From assembly GCF_023898315.1 (NCBI RefSeq), contig NC_064621.1, positions 123,589,521 through 123,653,520 on the forward strand: a stretch of DNA of 64,000 nt, given 5' to 3'. The notes under the pieces are model-generated. The model was not told the DNA's origin and ran no database searches. It saw only the letters and a program-made list of their open reading frames with translations. Source of the stretch: Schistocerca nitens. Its lineage: Eukaryota > Arthropoda > Insecta > Orthoptera > Acrididae. Positions 34,277 through 45,092 of this stretch are shown here, in pieces; position 1 is the first letter of the stretch; each line of letters begins with the position of its first letter. Made by a program: the position numbers and the translations under genes.

Positions 34277-34591
34277 GGTGAATCCTACTCCAGTTTGCAG
34301 AGTATCACCACACATCTACAGAGAAACGTCAGCATATATCATCTGTCAAACAACCATGGAAGGACTTCAAATGAGGCAATGTCTGCATATAGGGACCACT
34401 GTTTTTCCAGGTCTTATGCACGTCATTCCAGTGCAACACCTGATGATTTTATCCTAAAGGGCCATAACACTCAAACAGAAAAGGATAGTATTGATGAGGA
34501 ATATCTTCAACAGCAAACAGTTTGGCAGAGTGGTCAGTCAGCTCAGCAGTTCTTATTACCCTTAAGGGACTCATTGCAGCCCTTCACCTGA
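34277..34591 (+). CDS. possible terminal host exon, product unknown
   Basis: An open frame (starting upstream at 34178) ends at the stop 34589-34591. CACTTCTCTTTCAG precedes position 34277 and is a fair splice acceptor in phase 0. The 104 residues after it are hydrophilic and Ser/Gln-rich (GESYSSLQSITTHLQRN, TPDDFILKGHNTQTEKDSID, EEYLQQQTVWQSGQSAQQF). They match no transposon protein I know, and codon use is not obviously repeat-derived. No polyadenylation signal is evident shortly downstream, and no partner exon is recognised in the window. I give it as the best host-gene candidate only; a chance ORF remains likely. Confidence 0.25.
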   Translation, partial: GESYSSLQSITTHLQRNVSIYHLSNNHGRTSNEAMSAYRDHCFSRSYARHSSATPDDFILKGHNTQTEKDSIDEEYLQQQTVWQSGQSAQQFLLPLRDSLQPFT

Positions 34592-34835
34592 CATTGCTAT
34601 AACACAGACAACAGCTCTGTTAGGGAAACAGAATTCTTTTCTTTGGCGCTCTTGTTTTCCCTTTAATTTTTGAATCATCATTTTTTTTGTGTATTAATGC
34701 TGTCCTACATCTCCTTCTATCTCACACTACTATTTCAACCTCCAAATGTCTATTATACTCAACATCCTTTGTAATGTGCTTGGTATAGCTTTGTATAGTT
34801 CAATGTTTTCTGCCCCTATCATTTGTCCATCTATA
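34592..34835. other. spacer
   Basis: AT-rich, no signal. Confidence 0.3.
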
Positions 34836-35602
34836 AGGGACAATCAAAAAGTTTCCATTTGAGAACATTGCTGCAGCATATACGCAACGTAGCAACACTC
34901 TCATTAAGGGATTAAAGTGACATTTGTGTATTTCCAACATGCATGCAGTAATACAACAACGTGAACTGTGGCAGAGTTATTACCAAATGCGTCCAAATAG
35001 GGCCAGTGTGCCATCATTTTTTTTCATGGCTGCTAAAGGGCAAACACCAGTATACATCATTGGATTGTGACAAATGTGTATGTGGCTGTCCAAAATCATC
35101 ATTTTGGAATGGTGCTCCAAGTCTGGTTCTGGTCATGATTGATTTCAAGGAATCTGGTGTCTCCATCACTGGGGAATGGTACGGTGCAATGCTGGAGAAA
35201 TTGTAGTGTGCAGTTAAGGTGAAACATTCGGGAAAACTATGCTGCTGCTTCATGATAATACAAGTCCCCAGACACAAATGTCATAATGAAGAAGTTACGC
35301 TAACTCAAGTTGGAGACATTTGAGCACAAGCCCTATAGTGCTGGCCTCTACCAATGTGATTATCATGTCTTTGGTCCCTTAAAAATTGCCTTGAATGGTC
35401 AACAATTCCTGTCAGGCAAGAATGTACAGGAGGCAGTTATGGACTTCTTCACATCACAGGACTTGGTGTGTTTTACCAAACAGGTATCTTCAACCTGGTG
35501 TGTCAGTGGGATGATTGCCTCAATGCTCATGGCAATTTTGCCTGATTGGTATACTGATTATGGACTGTACAGCTTTCAAACAGAAACTTTTTGATCACCC
35601 CT
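34836..35602 (+). mobile_element. mariner, internally deleted
   Basis: TA at 34834-34835 and 35603-35604. Left AGGGACAATCAAAAAGTTTC pairs with inverted right AGGGGTGATCAAAAAGTTTC. Plus-strand remnants: VLVMIDFKESGVSITGEWYG (about 35120-35180), LLHDNTSPQTQM (second Asp, HDN, about 35240-35280), and YQCDYHVFGPLKIALNGQQF (about 35345-35410) where the family has SPSDFHLFGPLK. The N-terminal half is missing. At 767 bp it is roughly 60% of a mariner. Confidence 0.8.
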
Positions 35603-35699
35603 TATAGTACTCATGTCTATTTTATGGGTGTTGTCAATTTTAGGAACTGATTCACTGATTATGTAGTCAAAAACCGTCAAGCATTTATGTTCATTCACA

Positions 35700-36680
35700 T
35701 GCCTTAGATTTATTTATGTTTATGGCCATCAGCCAGTCTTTACACCCAGCATTAATCATCTACAAGTGTCTCAGCACTTACACAAATTTTCTTCTGTTAT
35801 GAGATCTCGCTAGACAATGGCAGCACCTGTCACAGACCCAGGGAACTGTAAACATTTTCTGCCAATTGTTCACATGTATCGTGAATAGTAATTGTCGTAA
35901 CACATTTCCAGACACTAATTTCACTTGTGATGATATCTGACAGCCTTTGGATTGCTTTGACATTCTCTTTTAGTCTGATCTAATTGAAATGCCACACACT
36001 CAACTGCAAAAGTGTTTTGCCTGTGACCTTCTTTATAGATGTACAATGACAATGCTTCCCCTGCACTCTCTCAATAAACTGAAGTTGACTACACACATTC
36101 CCTTGAACTGGCTTTACATTCTCATTCCACTTTGTCTCATTTTGGAATGTTATGTCTAGACATATAAGAGAAGTGAGAGTTGACAAGCATTCCATTCATA
36201 TTGAATTTGTATTTTCCAGGAACATTTCTCCTACTAGTACGCATTAATTTATATTTACCCATATTTAAAGCAAGCTGAAATTCATCATAACAAACAGAAA
36301 TTATGTCGGTGTCATCGTGAATCTCTCAGGACACTTAGTGAAGACACTATTCCGAACACAACAGCATCATCTGCAAACAGTCCTATGTTGCTGCCCAGTC
36401 AATATAAGATATACATAGAGAACACGGACAGTCCTATCACGCTTACCTGGAGCATTCCTGATATTTCCTTTGTCTCTAATAAACAGTCACCATCCACAAC
36501 AACATACTAGACTCTATTACTCAAAAAGTCTTCAAGCCAATACCATATGTGAGAAGATATTGTGTATGGTCAGACCTTTGTTAACAGTTGACAATGTGGT
36601 ACAGTGTTAATCGCTTTCCTACAATTGAGGAATATAGAATTTGTCTGTTGGCCTGCAACTGTAATTTGCAGAAAAGTCAT
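35700..36680 (-). mobile_element. LINE reverse transcriptase fragment (CR1-like), decayed
   Basis: Minus-strand reading: TVAGQQTNSIFLNCRKAINTVPHCQLL (the motif A Asp positions read N, with NCRKAIN for DFRKAFD, about 36570-36660), YWLEDFLSNRV and VVVDGD near 36500-36540, then LFADDAVV (motif C, about 36365-36390), and a later piece with QLALNMGKYKLMRTSRRN near 36200-36290. Multiple stops. Ends not defined. Confidence 0.65.
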
Positions 36681-36929
36681 GCTGTCCAGGCGGGCACTGT
36701 GGCTGCTGGTCCCATCCATGCTTCCATGACTTGTTTGACGTGGGTGTGACCCCTCGACTGACAGACCCAACTGCCATACATTTATGTTGACATTATTATT
36801 TCGTGGTACTTGAAGGTGAAACTTCATGCTTTGAAACGAGTCATAGAATAAATTAACAAATTACTGGCAACTGAAGAAGATGGTTATTCTACAAATATGT
36901 TTCTCAGTTGCAGATGTTCACTAGATCAA

Positions 36930-37395
36930 ATATTTTGCACCATCTTAGAATATTGCTCATGTGTGGGAGAACCCGTACCAGATAGGGCTAATGTGGAAAA
37001 TAGAATATGTACAAAGAAGGGCAGCATGAATGATGAGAGGTTTGTTTTGACCCATGGGAAAGTGTCACAAAGATGATGAACTGGTAGATGCTGGAAGATA
37101 AATGCAAACTATCCTATGAAAACCAACTTAAAAAGTTTCTAGTACTGAATAAGTGACAAATTTAGGAATACATTCATACTACAATCCCCAATGTGCCAGT
37201 CCCTCAGGGATCACAAAGACAAGATTAGACAAACTACAGCAAGCAGAGAGGTATTTAAGAGACTATTCTCTCTGTGTTCTATACATGAATGGAGTGGGAA
37301 GAAGTCCTAATAGCCGATACAGTGGGAATTGTTGCTATGCACTTCACAGTTGCTTGCAGGGCAAGCATGTAGGTGTAGTAAGCAACATAATGAAT
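36930..37395 (+). mobile_element. LINE 3'-end fragment (CR1/Jockey group)
   Basis: ILEYCSCVGEPVPDRANVEN (about 36945-37005), RFVLTHGKVSQR (about 37035-37075), and a 3' UTR ending in CAAGCATGTAGGTGTAGTA. Shares the LTHGK block with 10385-10765. It lies head-on to the LINE fragment at 35700-36680. Confidence 0.6.
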
Positions 37396-38538
37396 GAGTA
37401 ACTGGTTGACTGGATGGTTACGAAATGTATACAGTCCACTTATTCTTAATTGTGCTGAATATACTGTTCGCTTATTTAAGAGTTGTTAAAAGCCTTCCCT
37501 ACATTTGGCCAGGAATGCTGGGTTATGTCCAAACCTTAGAAACATCATTTTCTTCTCTTACACTTTTATTCTCAATCTAAAATATTCCAGAACTTCCTTT
37601 CTAGCAACAAGAAAAACAACAGTGAATAAACAGCACCTCTGCCTCACCCCTGATACAGTAGACTGCTAGTGTGCTTCCTAAACTCATCACAGGATTTTGG
37701 CCATATAATCACATTTAAAGTTGTTTTCTACAAGGGTGATATAAAAGTAAACTGTTTCACTCTCTTTTCAGTTATAAGTCTAATATTAGAATATTCCCCT
37801 GGTACTTTTATCCTTTCTGAAACAAGTTGGTCTTCAATCAGTACTTATTTCTGCATTTGACGGGGCTTTCTCAAGTGCACTGCGCCTCTTCGGCTGATGA
37901 GTAATTATTACTTCTGAGCAATTATTTTCATTTACATGTTCACACCTCCATGTTTTATTATGACTGTCACTGCTGAATTTCTTTGCAAGTTTCTCACATA
38001 TATTGTAAATTTGCTTTTTCTTTTTCTTTTACTTTTCAATTAATTAAGTTGCTATTATCCATTTCACAATTATTCAGCTCCAGTTTTGAGCTAGACTTTG
38101 CAACAAGCATCCATGTGCTCCACTTCGCCAGAATTGTGGAAATATTCACATAATTAATGTGTGAAATCAAAGTGGACATTATATCATGGTTGAAATGGAG
38201 ATGATACACTCAAGAAATATTAATGAGACAACATTCTTTTCCAAGCATTTTTTGGGAAAGGAGGGGGGGGGGGGGGGTTGTCCATTTTGAAGAGTCACAG
38301 GAAACCTACCTGTTCTTTCTTTTCACAGTTTAATGATACAAACCATTTAAATTTGCTGGACAAATTTCATTGTTTTCTGGTTAGTTGCTTCACAAGAATA
38401 ATAACAATTACAAGATGCTAAAACTGAGCTAACTGTACAGTATTTTCCACCTTCAGTGGCTGTCATGTGTAGAGGACAAGAATCCTGCTTCTAAGCAGCA
38501 GAAAAAGGGAAAAATACTGCATGCAGACAGTTGATATA
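37396..38538. other. AT-rich spacer with a (G)15 run
   Basis: Nothing recognised except fifteen G at 38263-38277. Confidence 0.4.
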
Positions 38539-38669
38539 CAGGGTGATTATAATTACAGTTAAACTTTCGAACCACAGTAGAAATAACACCACTTGTCAGA
38601 ATGACGTCAAATTGCAATGGAATATTATCAGAGAAGAAGGGAAATGTATGGCAGAAGAAAAATAAATAG
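38539..38669 (+). repeat. left long inverted repeat
   Basis: Pairs with 40276-40399, including the shared block GTCAGAATGACGTCAAATTG. Confidence 0.85.
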
Positions 38670-38870
38670 TTACAAAATGTAGCAATAGACGGCACTGTAA
38701 GCATCATAATTTCATAGTGGTCGACTACAAATGACAAATGAATCACACAACAATGCCTAAGGTGTACATTTGACAAACAAACTGCTCTACTCAGAGTACA
38801 TGGGTGTACAGGTGTGATACTGTTAATTACGTAAGCTCGTCCACCACAGCAAGGTCATACCACATCGATG

Positions 38871-39026
38871 GGAAAAATTGGTTTTTAATTGTCCTGAGGC
38901 CAAAAACTGCATAAAAAGCATTAATCACATCAGTTTTTAATTGCCCTGAGGTCAAAAACTGAATAAAAAGCATCAATCACATGGGTTTTTTGCTGTCCTG
39001 AGGCAAAAAAGTGCATAAACAGCATC
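38871..39026 (+). repeat. three tandem copies of a 52-bp unit
   Basis: Units at 38871-38922, 38923-38974 and 38975-39026 share GTTTTT(AATT)G(C/T)CCTGAGG, AAAAACTG, ATAAAAAGCAT. They lie between the transposase stop and the left repeat. Confidence 0.9.
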
Positions 39027-39065
39027 AATCAAAATCAAATTGGATTATTAATTTCCGTGAGACTG

Positions 39066-40140
39066 TCACAAAACATGTTCAATATGCTGTCCACCGTTTT
39101 CTGAAACTAGTTGAAATTGAGAAACAGCATGTTCCACAACTGGTTGAAGTGTTTCCAGGGTCACGTTTAGAATGTGTGGCACAGTGTGTGCCTTCAATGT
39201 AGCTAAGTTTGCAATCAGAATACTGAACACATCACCTTTCAGACAGCCCCACAGACAGAAGATCAGGTGATTGGGGCAGCCAGGGAAATGGTGGCTGATA
39301 ATTCTAGCATTTCTGAAATGGTGCTTCAGCAGCTGCTTAACTGCATTTGCAATATGCGGAGGTGCACCATCTTGCATAAAAATGATCCCATCCATACATC
39401 CATGCTGTTGGAGAGCTGGAATGACATGGTTACGCAAAAGACGCTCATAGCATTTACCAGTGACGGTACAGGAAACAGGACTGAAAGGACCTGCCTATGA
39501 TAAATCATGCTGTAAACCTACACCACACAATGACCTTTTCAGGATGAAGTGGTACTGGTTAAATTGTGTGTGGATTTTCCGTTGCCCAAATCTGACAATT
39601 CTGTGTATTGACATATCCTGTCAGATGGAAGTGGGCTTCATCTGTCCACAAAATCTTCTACAGCCAATCATTGTCCACTTCCATGCGAGCAAGAAATTCT
39701 AAAGCAAAGGTCTCTCTCGCTGGCAGCTCAACAGGAAGCAACTCGTGCACATGGGTAATTTTGAAAGGATAGCAAAGAAGGATGTTTTGTAGGATTTTAC
39801 GCACCGTGGACACAGGTATGTCCAATGTTCAGGCAATTCTCAAAGCACTACACGTTTGCTCCCCACCACTTGTCTCCTCCTTTATTACTGTGGCTACTGC
39901 TTCCACTGATGTTGAATCAACTCATTTCCTCCCTCCACCAGGTTGCACACCAAATGAACTTATCTTTTCGAATTTCCAAATCATTTTCCCTAGACCCATG
40001 GCAGTCATCTGACCAACACCATTGTTCAAACCCTCCAGTGTCCGGAACTTCTGCAGAGAAACATGTGCACAGTCATTATTCTTGTAATACAGCTTTACAA
40101 GCAGAGTGCAATCCTGCTTGAGACAGTCATGGCGAATGTC
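39066..40140 (-). pseudogene. IS630/Tc1/mariner transposase, broken
   Basis: N-terminal helix region: DCTLLVKLYYKNNDCAHVSL (about 40050-40115), LQKFRTLEGLNNGVGQ, MGLGKMIWKFE. Second DNA-binding part: ALRIA then [16 protein letters not shown] (about 39765-39815), [20 protein letters not shown]. Catalytic: ILWTDEAHFHLTGYVNTQNC (first Asp, about 39590-39650), GIIFMQDGAPPHIANAVKQL (second Asp, 39330-39395). The third-acid box, expected as SPDLNPCDFWLWG, is scrambled to PGCPNHLIFCLWG (about 39235-39280). The tail VVEHAVSQFQLVSENGGQHI ends at stop 39066. Stops near 39655 and 39830 and several frame changes. The long stretch between the second and third acids marks a family outside classical mariner DD34D. 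Confidence 0.8.
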
Positions 40141-40275
40141 GCCGATGTGAAAGGAGGAAAAGCCATGTACCCAGCGTGTTTATACCAACTTCAATGTGTC
40201 GTGCACATGACAGGTGTTTTCATTTATGTATTCTGACACATACAGCACCATCTACTGATTAATTTTCACACCATT

Positions 40276-40399
40276 TTTTATCTTCTGCCATACGTTATCC
40301 TCCTCCTTCAATAATATTCCATTGCAATTTGACGTCATTCTGACCAGTGATGTTATTTTACAGTTTTTTGAACATTTAACTTTAATTATAATCATTATG
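40276..40399 (-). repeat. right long inverted repeat
   Basis: Inverted counterpart of 38539-38669. Confidence 0.85.
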
Positions 40400-40401
40400 T
40401 A

Positions 40402-42480
40402 TAAACAGCTCTGAATGAATGATGAAACATACTGTGTGTTTGTACTGGTAAATGAAAACTCACACTATAGTATGCAGCAATAAGTTGGAATTAATTTTGA
40501 CCAGATTGAGGAATCTTTTAAAAAGTCTCTCTCAATGGTCTTCTCAGTTGTCCTAAGTCTTCTTGTTGCCATAATCAGCCACCTGAATCGGCAATGGTTT
40601 CTGTTGTAATGTCAAGACAATGAACTCTCTAATTATATAAGTTCCATGCCATTCTACACAGTCACAGAAGTTTAATTCCTTTGTCTACTGAGTGGAACAC
40701 ACTCTCCAAAAAGAATGTTTAACTATTTCATAAGTGCTTCCACCCGTGGTCCCTGACGTGCTTTATATACCCTCCACTGCCATCTGTGAGTGGTTATTGC
40801 TTGTTGACTTCAAACATAGGCAGTGATCACATTAATGTGACTGAATCATGTCTAAGGGGGTAACTTTCCCACCTCAGCTGCGACAGCTAACATCACAGTT
40901 AATCTATTTTTTCATTCTTTGTTTCTGGGATAATTTTTGTCTCTTCCATGTCAACTCTCTTATTGCTTGGCATGTCAAAAAATACTGGAATTTCATTAGC
41001 ATTGCCAATCTGATGAAAAAGATGTATGTGACACTTTCACAACTGCATGATGAATTGCTGAAAGTTAAGTTGTTTTCCTCAAAATCTGCTCGCATTCTCT
41101 ATGTAGCAATGCCATTTCTCCACATAAATTGATGACACTAACTAATACCCCGCACAGAATTCTCCTTGTGGCACATTTAAGACACTTCTAATTTCCAAGG
41201 CCTTCAGTTGTATTATTTCTCATCACATAACCATCCCATCCTTCCTAGTATCTATAATCTTAGCTTCAAGTTCTAGATATCTGTCACTTTTCATTACCCT
41301 GAACGATTCTCTCACTGGAACTGCCTTCATCCATTTTCTTCCTGAAGCAGTCCAACATTGTATATTAGGCTCATACAGCCCATACTTCTTCTGGCTTCTC
41401 TGTTGGTTGTGATTTTGGCATAACGCACAATAAGTATGAAACTTGCGTCATACCTGCACCAAAGTCTTGGTCTGATGATGCTTTTCACTCAAAATGGTCA
41501 ATCACATCAGTATAAAACAGACTGGTTTTTTTTTTCCTGTATCCAATTGTAAGTTAGTTATAAGTTAACAAAACAATACTGGTACACCTACACAATGCTA
41601 ATGCAAATAAAATACCATTAAAATTGTGCAATGTTGGCTAATAAAATGCCTTGCCATCAGCTTATGTTATCTAGTTGCATTGTTGCAAATGACTGTAATC
41701 TTTTTTTACAGGTCCCCAAACAGGCATAAGTTTTTTAAAGCAAGAGTATGAAAAAGAAAAGGTAGAGGATATGGGCTGCACTCTAGCTTTTTAAGGTTGA
41801 AATTTGGATAAAAAGTGTGGCTCATTTACGAGCCAATATGGTACTTCATCTAGTATTTTTGGTATTACAGAATTTCAAGTTTCTTGATATCCTTTTGAAA
41901 TTAATTTACTTTTCTTTCACTATTACTGAGACTTTCAGTAATTACATGTTTAGAAATGGTATAGAACTGCTTGTATAACATTTTTTTGGGCATCAAAATG
42001 AGCATGAGTTATGATATAGAATGGCATCTGTGAGTTTTTCACTCTCAATAGTCCCTAAATAGTGTTTAAAATAGCATGTTTTCTTGCAAGTACTTCCACA
42101 TGTGATGTTGCCTATTAAATCACACATCAAATGAAAGCACTTCTGTCCACAGTTCTGGAGAGTTGTGGCATGTTGGCACTTGTTATGTGGTAAAGCCACA
42201 AGAGGAGCTAGATGTGACAGCATATAAACATCATTATATGCCAAATGAAACTATAATTTAAAATTAATGTATATGTAGCTGTAGGGCACCTAACAATGGC
42301 AGCATATTGTCTAAATGCTTCATGCCAATAAATATAAAACTGATGGATGCAGAACAATTCTTTTATAAATACTGTAATACAGTCACTGACCTCAATGAAT
42401 TCCATACAACACAGATAAATTTAAGGGAATATGTGTACCTATAGTTTTCTTTTTTTTCAGATCTTCTGTGGATGCATTTA
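40402..42480. other. long AT-rich spacer, nothing recognised
   Basis: Only short frames. A patch near 40740-40850 (TCACATTAATGTGACTGAAT, partly palindromic) may be an old DNA-transposon end but cannot be delimited. Confidence 0.4.
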
Positions 42481-42482
42481 TA

Positions 42483-43903
42483 CACTCCTGGAAATTGAAA
42501 TAAGAACACCGTGAATTCATTGTCCCAGGAAGGGGAAACTTTATTGACACATTCCTGGGGTCAGATACATCACATGATCACACTGACAGAACCACAGGCA
42601 CATAGACACAGGCAACAGAGCATGCACAATGTCGGCACTAGTACAGTGTATATCCACCTTTCGCAGCAATGCAGGCTGCTATTCTCCCATGGAGACGATC
42701 CTAGAGATGCTGGATGTAGTCCTGTGGAACGGCTTGCCATGCCATTTCCACCTGGCGCCTCAGTTGGACCAGCGTTCGTGCTGGACGTGCAGACCGCGTG
42801 AGACGACGCTTCATCCAGTCCCAAACATGCTCAATGGGGGACAGATCCGGAGATCTTGCTGGCCAGGGTAGTTGACTTACACCTTCTAGAGCACGTTGGG
42901 TGGCACGGGATACATGCGGACGTGCATTGTCCTGTTGGAACAGCAAGTTCCCTTGCCGGTCTAGGAATGGTAGAACGATGGGTTCGATGACGGTTTGGAT
43001 GTACCATGCACTATTCAGTGTCCCCTCGACGATCACCAGTGGTGTACGGCCAGTGTAGGAGATCGCTCCCCACACCATGATGCCGGGTGTTGGCCCTGTG
43101 AGCCTCGGTCGTATGCAGACCTGATTGTGGTGCTCACCTGCACGGCGCCAAACACGCATACGACCATCATTGGCACCAAGGCAGAAGCGACTCTCATCGC
43201 TGAAGACGACACGTCTCCATTCGTCCCTCCATTCACGCCTGTTGGACACCACTGGAGGCGGGCTGCACGGTGTTGGGGCATGAGCGGAAGACGGCCTAAC
43301 GGTGTGCGGGACCGTAGCCCAGCTTCATGGAGATGGTTGCGAATGGTCCTCGCCGATACCCCAGGAGCAACAGTGTCCCTAATTTGCTGGGAAGTGGCGG
43401 TGCGGTCCCCTACGGCACTGCGTAGGATCCTACGGTCTTGGCGTGCATCCGTGCGTCGCTGCGGTCCGGTCCCAGGTCGACGGGCACGTGCACCTTCCGC
43501 CGACCACTGGCGACAACATCGATGTACTGTGGAGACCTCACGCCCCACGTGTTGAGCAATTCAGCGGTACGTCCACCCGGCCTCCCGCATGCCCACTATA
43601 CGCCCTCGCTCAAAGTCCGTCAACTGCACATACGGTTCACGTCCACACTGTCGCGGCATGCTACCAGTGTTAAAGACTGCGATGGAGCTCCGTATGCCAC
43701 GGCAAACTGGCTGACACTGACGGCGGCGGTGCACAAATGCTGCGCAGCTAGCGCCATTCGACGGCCAACACCGCGGTTCCTGGTGTGTCCGCTGTGCCGT
43801 GCGTGTGATCATTGCTTGTACAGCCCTCTCGCAGTGTCCGGAGCAAGTATGGTGGGTCTGACACACCGGTGTCAATGTGTTCTTTTTTCCATTTCCAGGA
43901 GTG
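42483..43903 (-). mobile_element. Tc1-like transposon, DD32E spacing, young and nearly intact
   Basis: TA at 42481-42482 and 43904-43905. The ends CACTCCTGGAAATTGAAATA and inverted CACTCCTGGAAATGGAAAAA continue to AAGAACAC, about 27 bp. The element is 1421 bp, and its interior is much richer in G+C than the surrounding DNA and still close to a readable gene. That points to a recent arrival compared with all other DNA transposons here. Confidence 0.93.
42701..43659 (-). pseudogene. Tc1-like transposase with one stop and one frameshift
   Basis: ATG at 43659 gives MPRQCGREPYVQLTDFERGR (first helix-turn-helix: GRIVGMREAGWTYR). A TGA at 43561-43563 follows (probably CGA by CpG decay), then IAQHVGREVSTVHRCCRQWS, a GTGPQRRTDAR hinge and VSARTIRNHLHEAGLRSRTP. 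A one-base slip near 43245 shifts the frame at QWC. The catalytic frame (to 42701) has VVFSDESRFCLGANDGRMRV (first Asp), LLFQQDNARPHVS (second Asp) and WPARSPDLSPIEHVW (Glu). Between second Asp and Glu I count 32 residues, not the 34 of classical Tc1. A TAG at 42701-42703 probably replaces TAC and shortens the C-terminus; the frame stays readable for ~20 more codons. Three lesions in all. Confidence 0.9.
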
Positions 43904-43905
43904 TA

Positions 43906-44175
43906 GTTACCTCTTTATTATATCTCACAAAACTTTTACAAAAGAAAGGGAGAGAGCTAAAAGGAAGCCTTTCAACTTAAATTTTAAAATTGTGGGAGGA
44001 TTTCCATTTCGTCTCATTCTATACTAAATTTTCAGTATTTCATTTTATAGTATGCTACACTGGCTGTTGCTTTAATTCCATTATTGCTTGAAGCCTTATC
44101 GACATCTGGGTGCACTCTGTAGTCTGGTACACAGTTTCTAACTTTTTGTTTAACAATGATGAAGTTCAGCAACAA
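43906..44175. other. spacer
   Basis: AT-rich, nothing recognised. Confidence 0.3.
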
Positions 44176-44350
44176 TGAAATGGACTGGTTGCTGTTCACC
44201 ACACAGAGGAGGCGCTGACCAGCAGGCTGGCACACTGGAAGAAGAGAGTTTGACCTGATCGCCCAGCGACAACAGCAGCCACACGCGCGCATGTTCCTGT
44301 CTGCTACTTATTGCCTCCTGTATGTAGTGAGCAGCAACCAATCCATTTCA
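44176..44350. mobile_element. small hairpin-type repeat (MITE-like), 175 bp
   Basis: Arms TGAAATGGACTGGTTGCTGT and inverted TGAAATGGATTGGTTGCTGC match at 22 of 24 positions (44176-44199, 44327-44350) with weaker pairing further in. The centre is GC-rich (CAGCAGCCACACGCGCGCAT). No clear target duplication, so mobility is inferred. Confidence 0.45.
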
Positions 44351-44659
44351 TAATGTTATTATTCAACTCCAGATTTTCCAGTATTTAATTGTGAAGTATG
44401 GGTCTCCCCACATCTACCATTTTTCTCCAAGAATACATTTTCCTCCTGTGGGTTCAGTGATTGTGTTTGCTACAGCTAGCTCCTTACTCTCACACTCAGT
44501 AATAGCGACACACACATTGTCTTTGTTGTATTGTCACTCAAAGTAATCACACTCCTTATCAACGTCACTTTAACTTAACCTGACAGCTTTCACTAAAGGC
44601 TCTTATCTTTACTAGATGAATAATCTCCACTGGTTCTGAAATGAGAAAGCTTGTTTAAT

Positions 44660-45092
44660 TTGTATGTTTTCACATTACTACATCCTATGGTATCATCTTC
44701 TGGGGCAACTATGTGCATTATGAAAGAATATTCTTAGCAATTAAACAAACTGTGTTGTCAATTTCTGCAATTAATGCAGGCTACTGTTCAAGAATCTTGG
44801 AATTGTGGCTATCCATCCTACAAATGTCCTTGTGGGACATGAGGTTAATAATATGGATTGATTCAAAAGAAACTGTCCCATTCTCTTAGTTAACATAAGA
44901 CAGACAAATGCTCTGCACTTGGATAACAATTATTTCATCACTGTACTGGAAAGTGTGTATTATTCTGTAGATTTCATTTTGTATTGGTTCCCAGCAGAAC
45001 TGAAAACTTATCCAACAAACCCAAGATTGAGCCTGGACAGTCTCCTAAAGCAGTATGATGCAATTCTAATAATAATAATAATAATAAAATCC
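44660..45092 (+). mobile_element. LINE C-terminal fragment (CR1/Jockey group)
   Basis: SYGIIFWGNYVHYERIFLA (about 44690-44740) matches the YGIIFWGN block of the LINEs at 1092 and 4803. The continuation is degenerate (YWFPAELKTYPTNPRLS near 44980-45030). A (TAA)n run at 45067-45087 may be its tail. Confidence 0.5.

Larger units (their letters stand above)
38539..40399 (-). mobile_element. IS630/Tc1/mariner element with ~125-bp inverted repeats
   Basis: TA at 38537-38538 and 40400-40401. Left CAGGGTGATTATAATTACAG pairs with inverted right CATAATGATTATAATTAAAG. The match runs inward for about 125-130 bp, including a 20-bp identical block TGACGTCAAATTGCAATGGA, with right arm 40276-40399. It encodes one minus-strand transposase (39066-40140) and has a 52-bp minisatellite in its 3' UTR. 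1.86 kb in all. Confidence 0.85.

Noticed and set aside
38871-39026. CRISPR-like array
   Set aside because: Tandem 52-bp units without unique spacers in a eukaryotic transposon.
42995-43980. Two long plus-strand ORFs (186 and 180 codons)
   Set aside because: Antisense to the Tc1-like transposase; GC-rich sequence has few stops in any frame.
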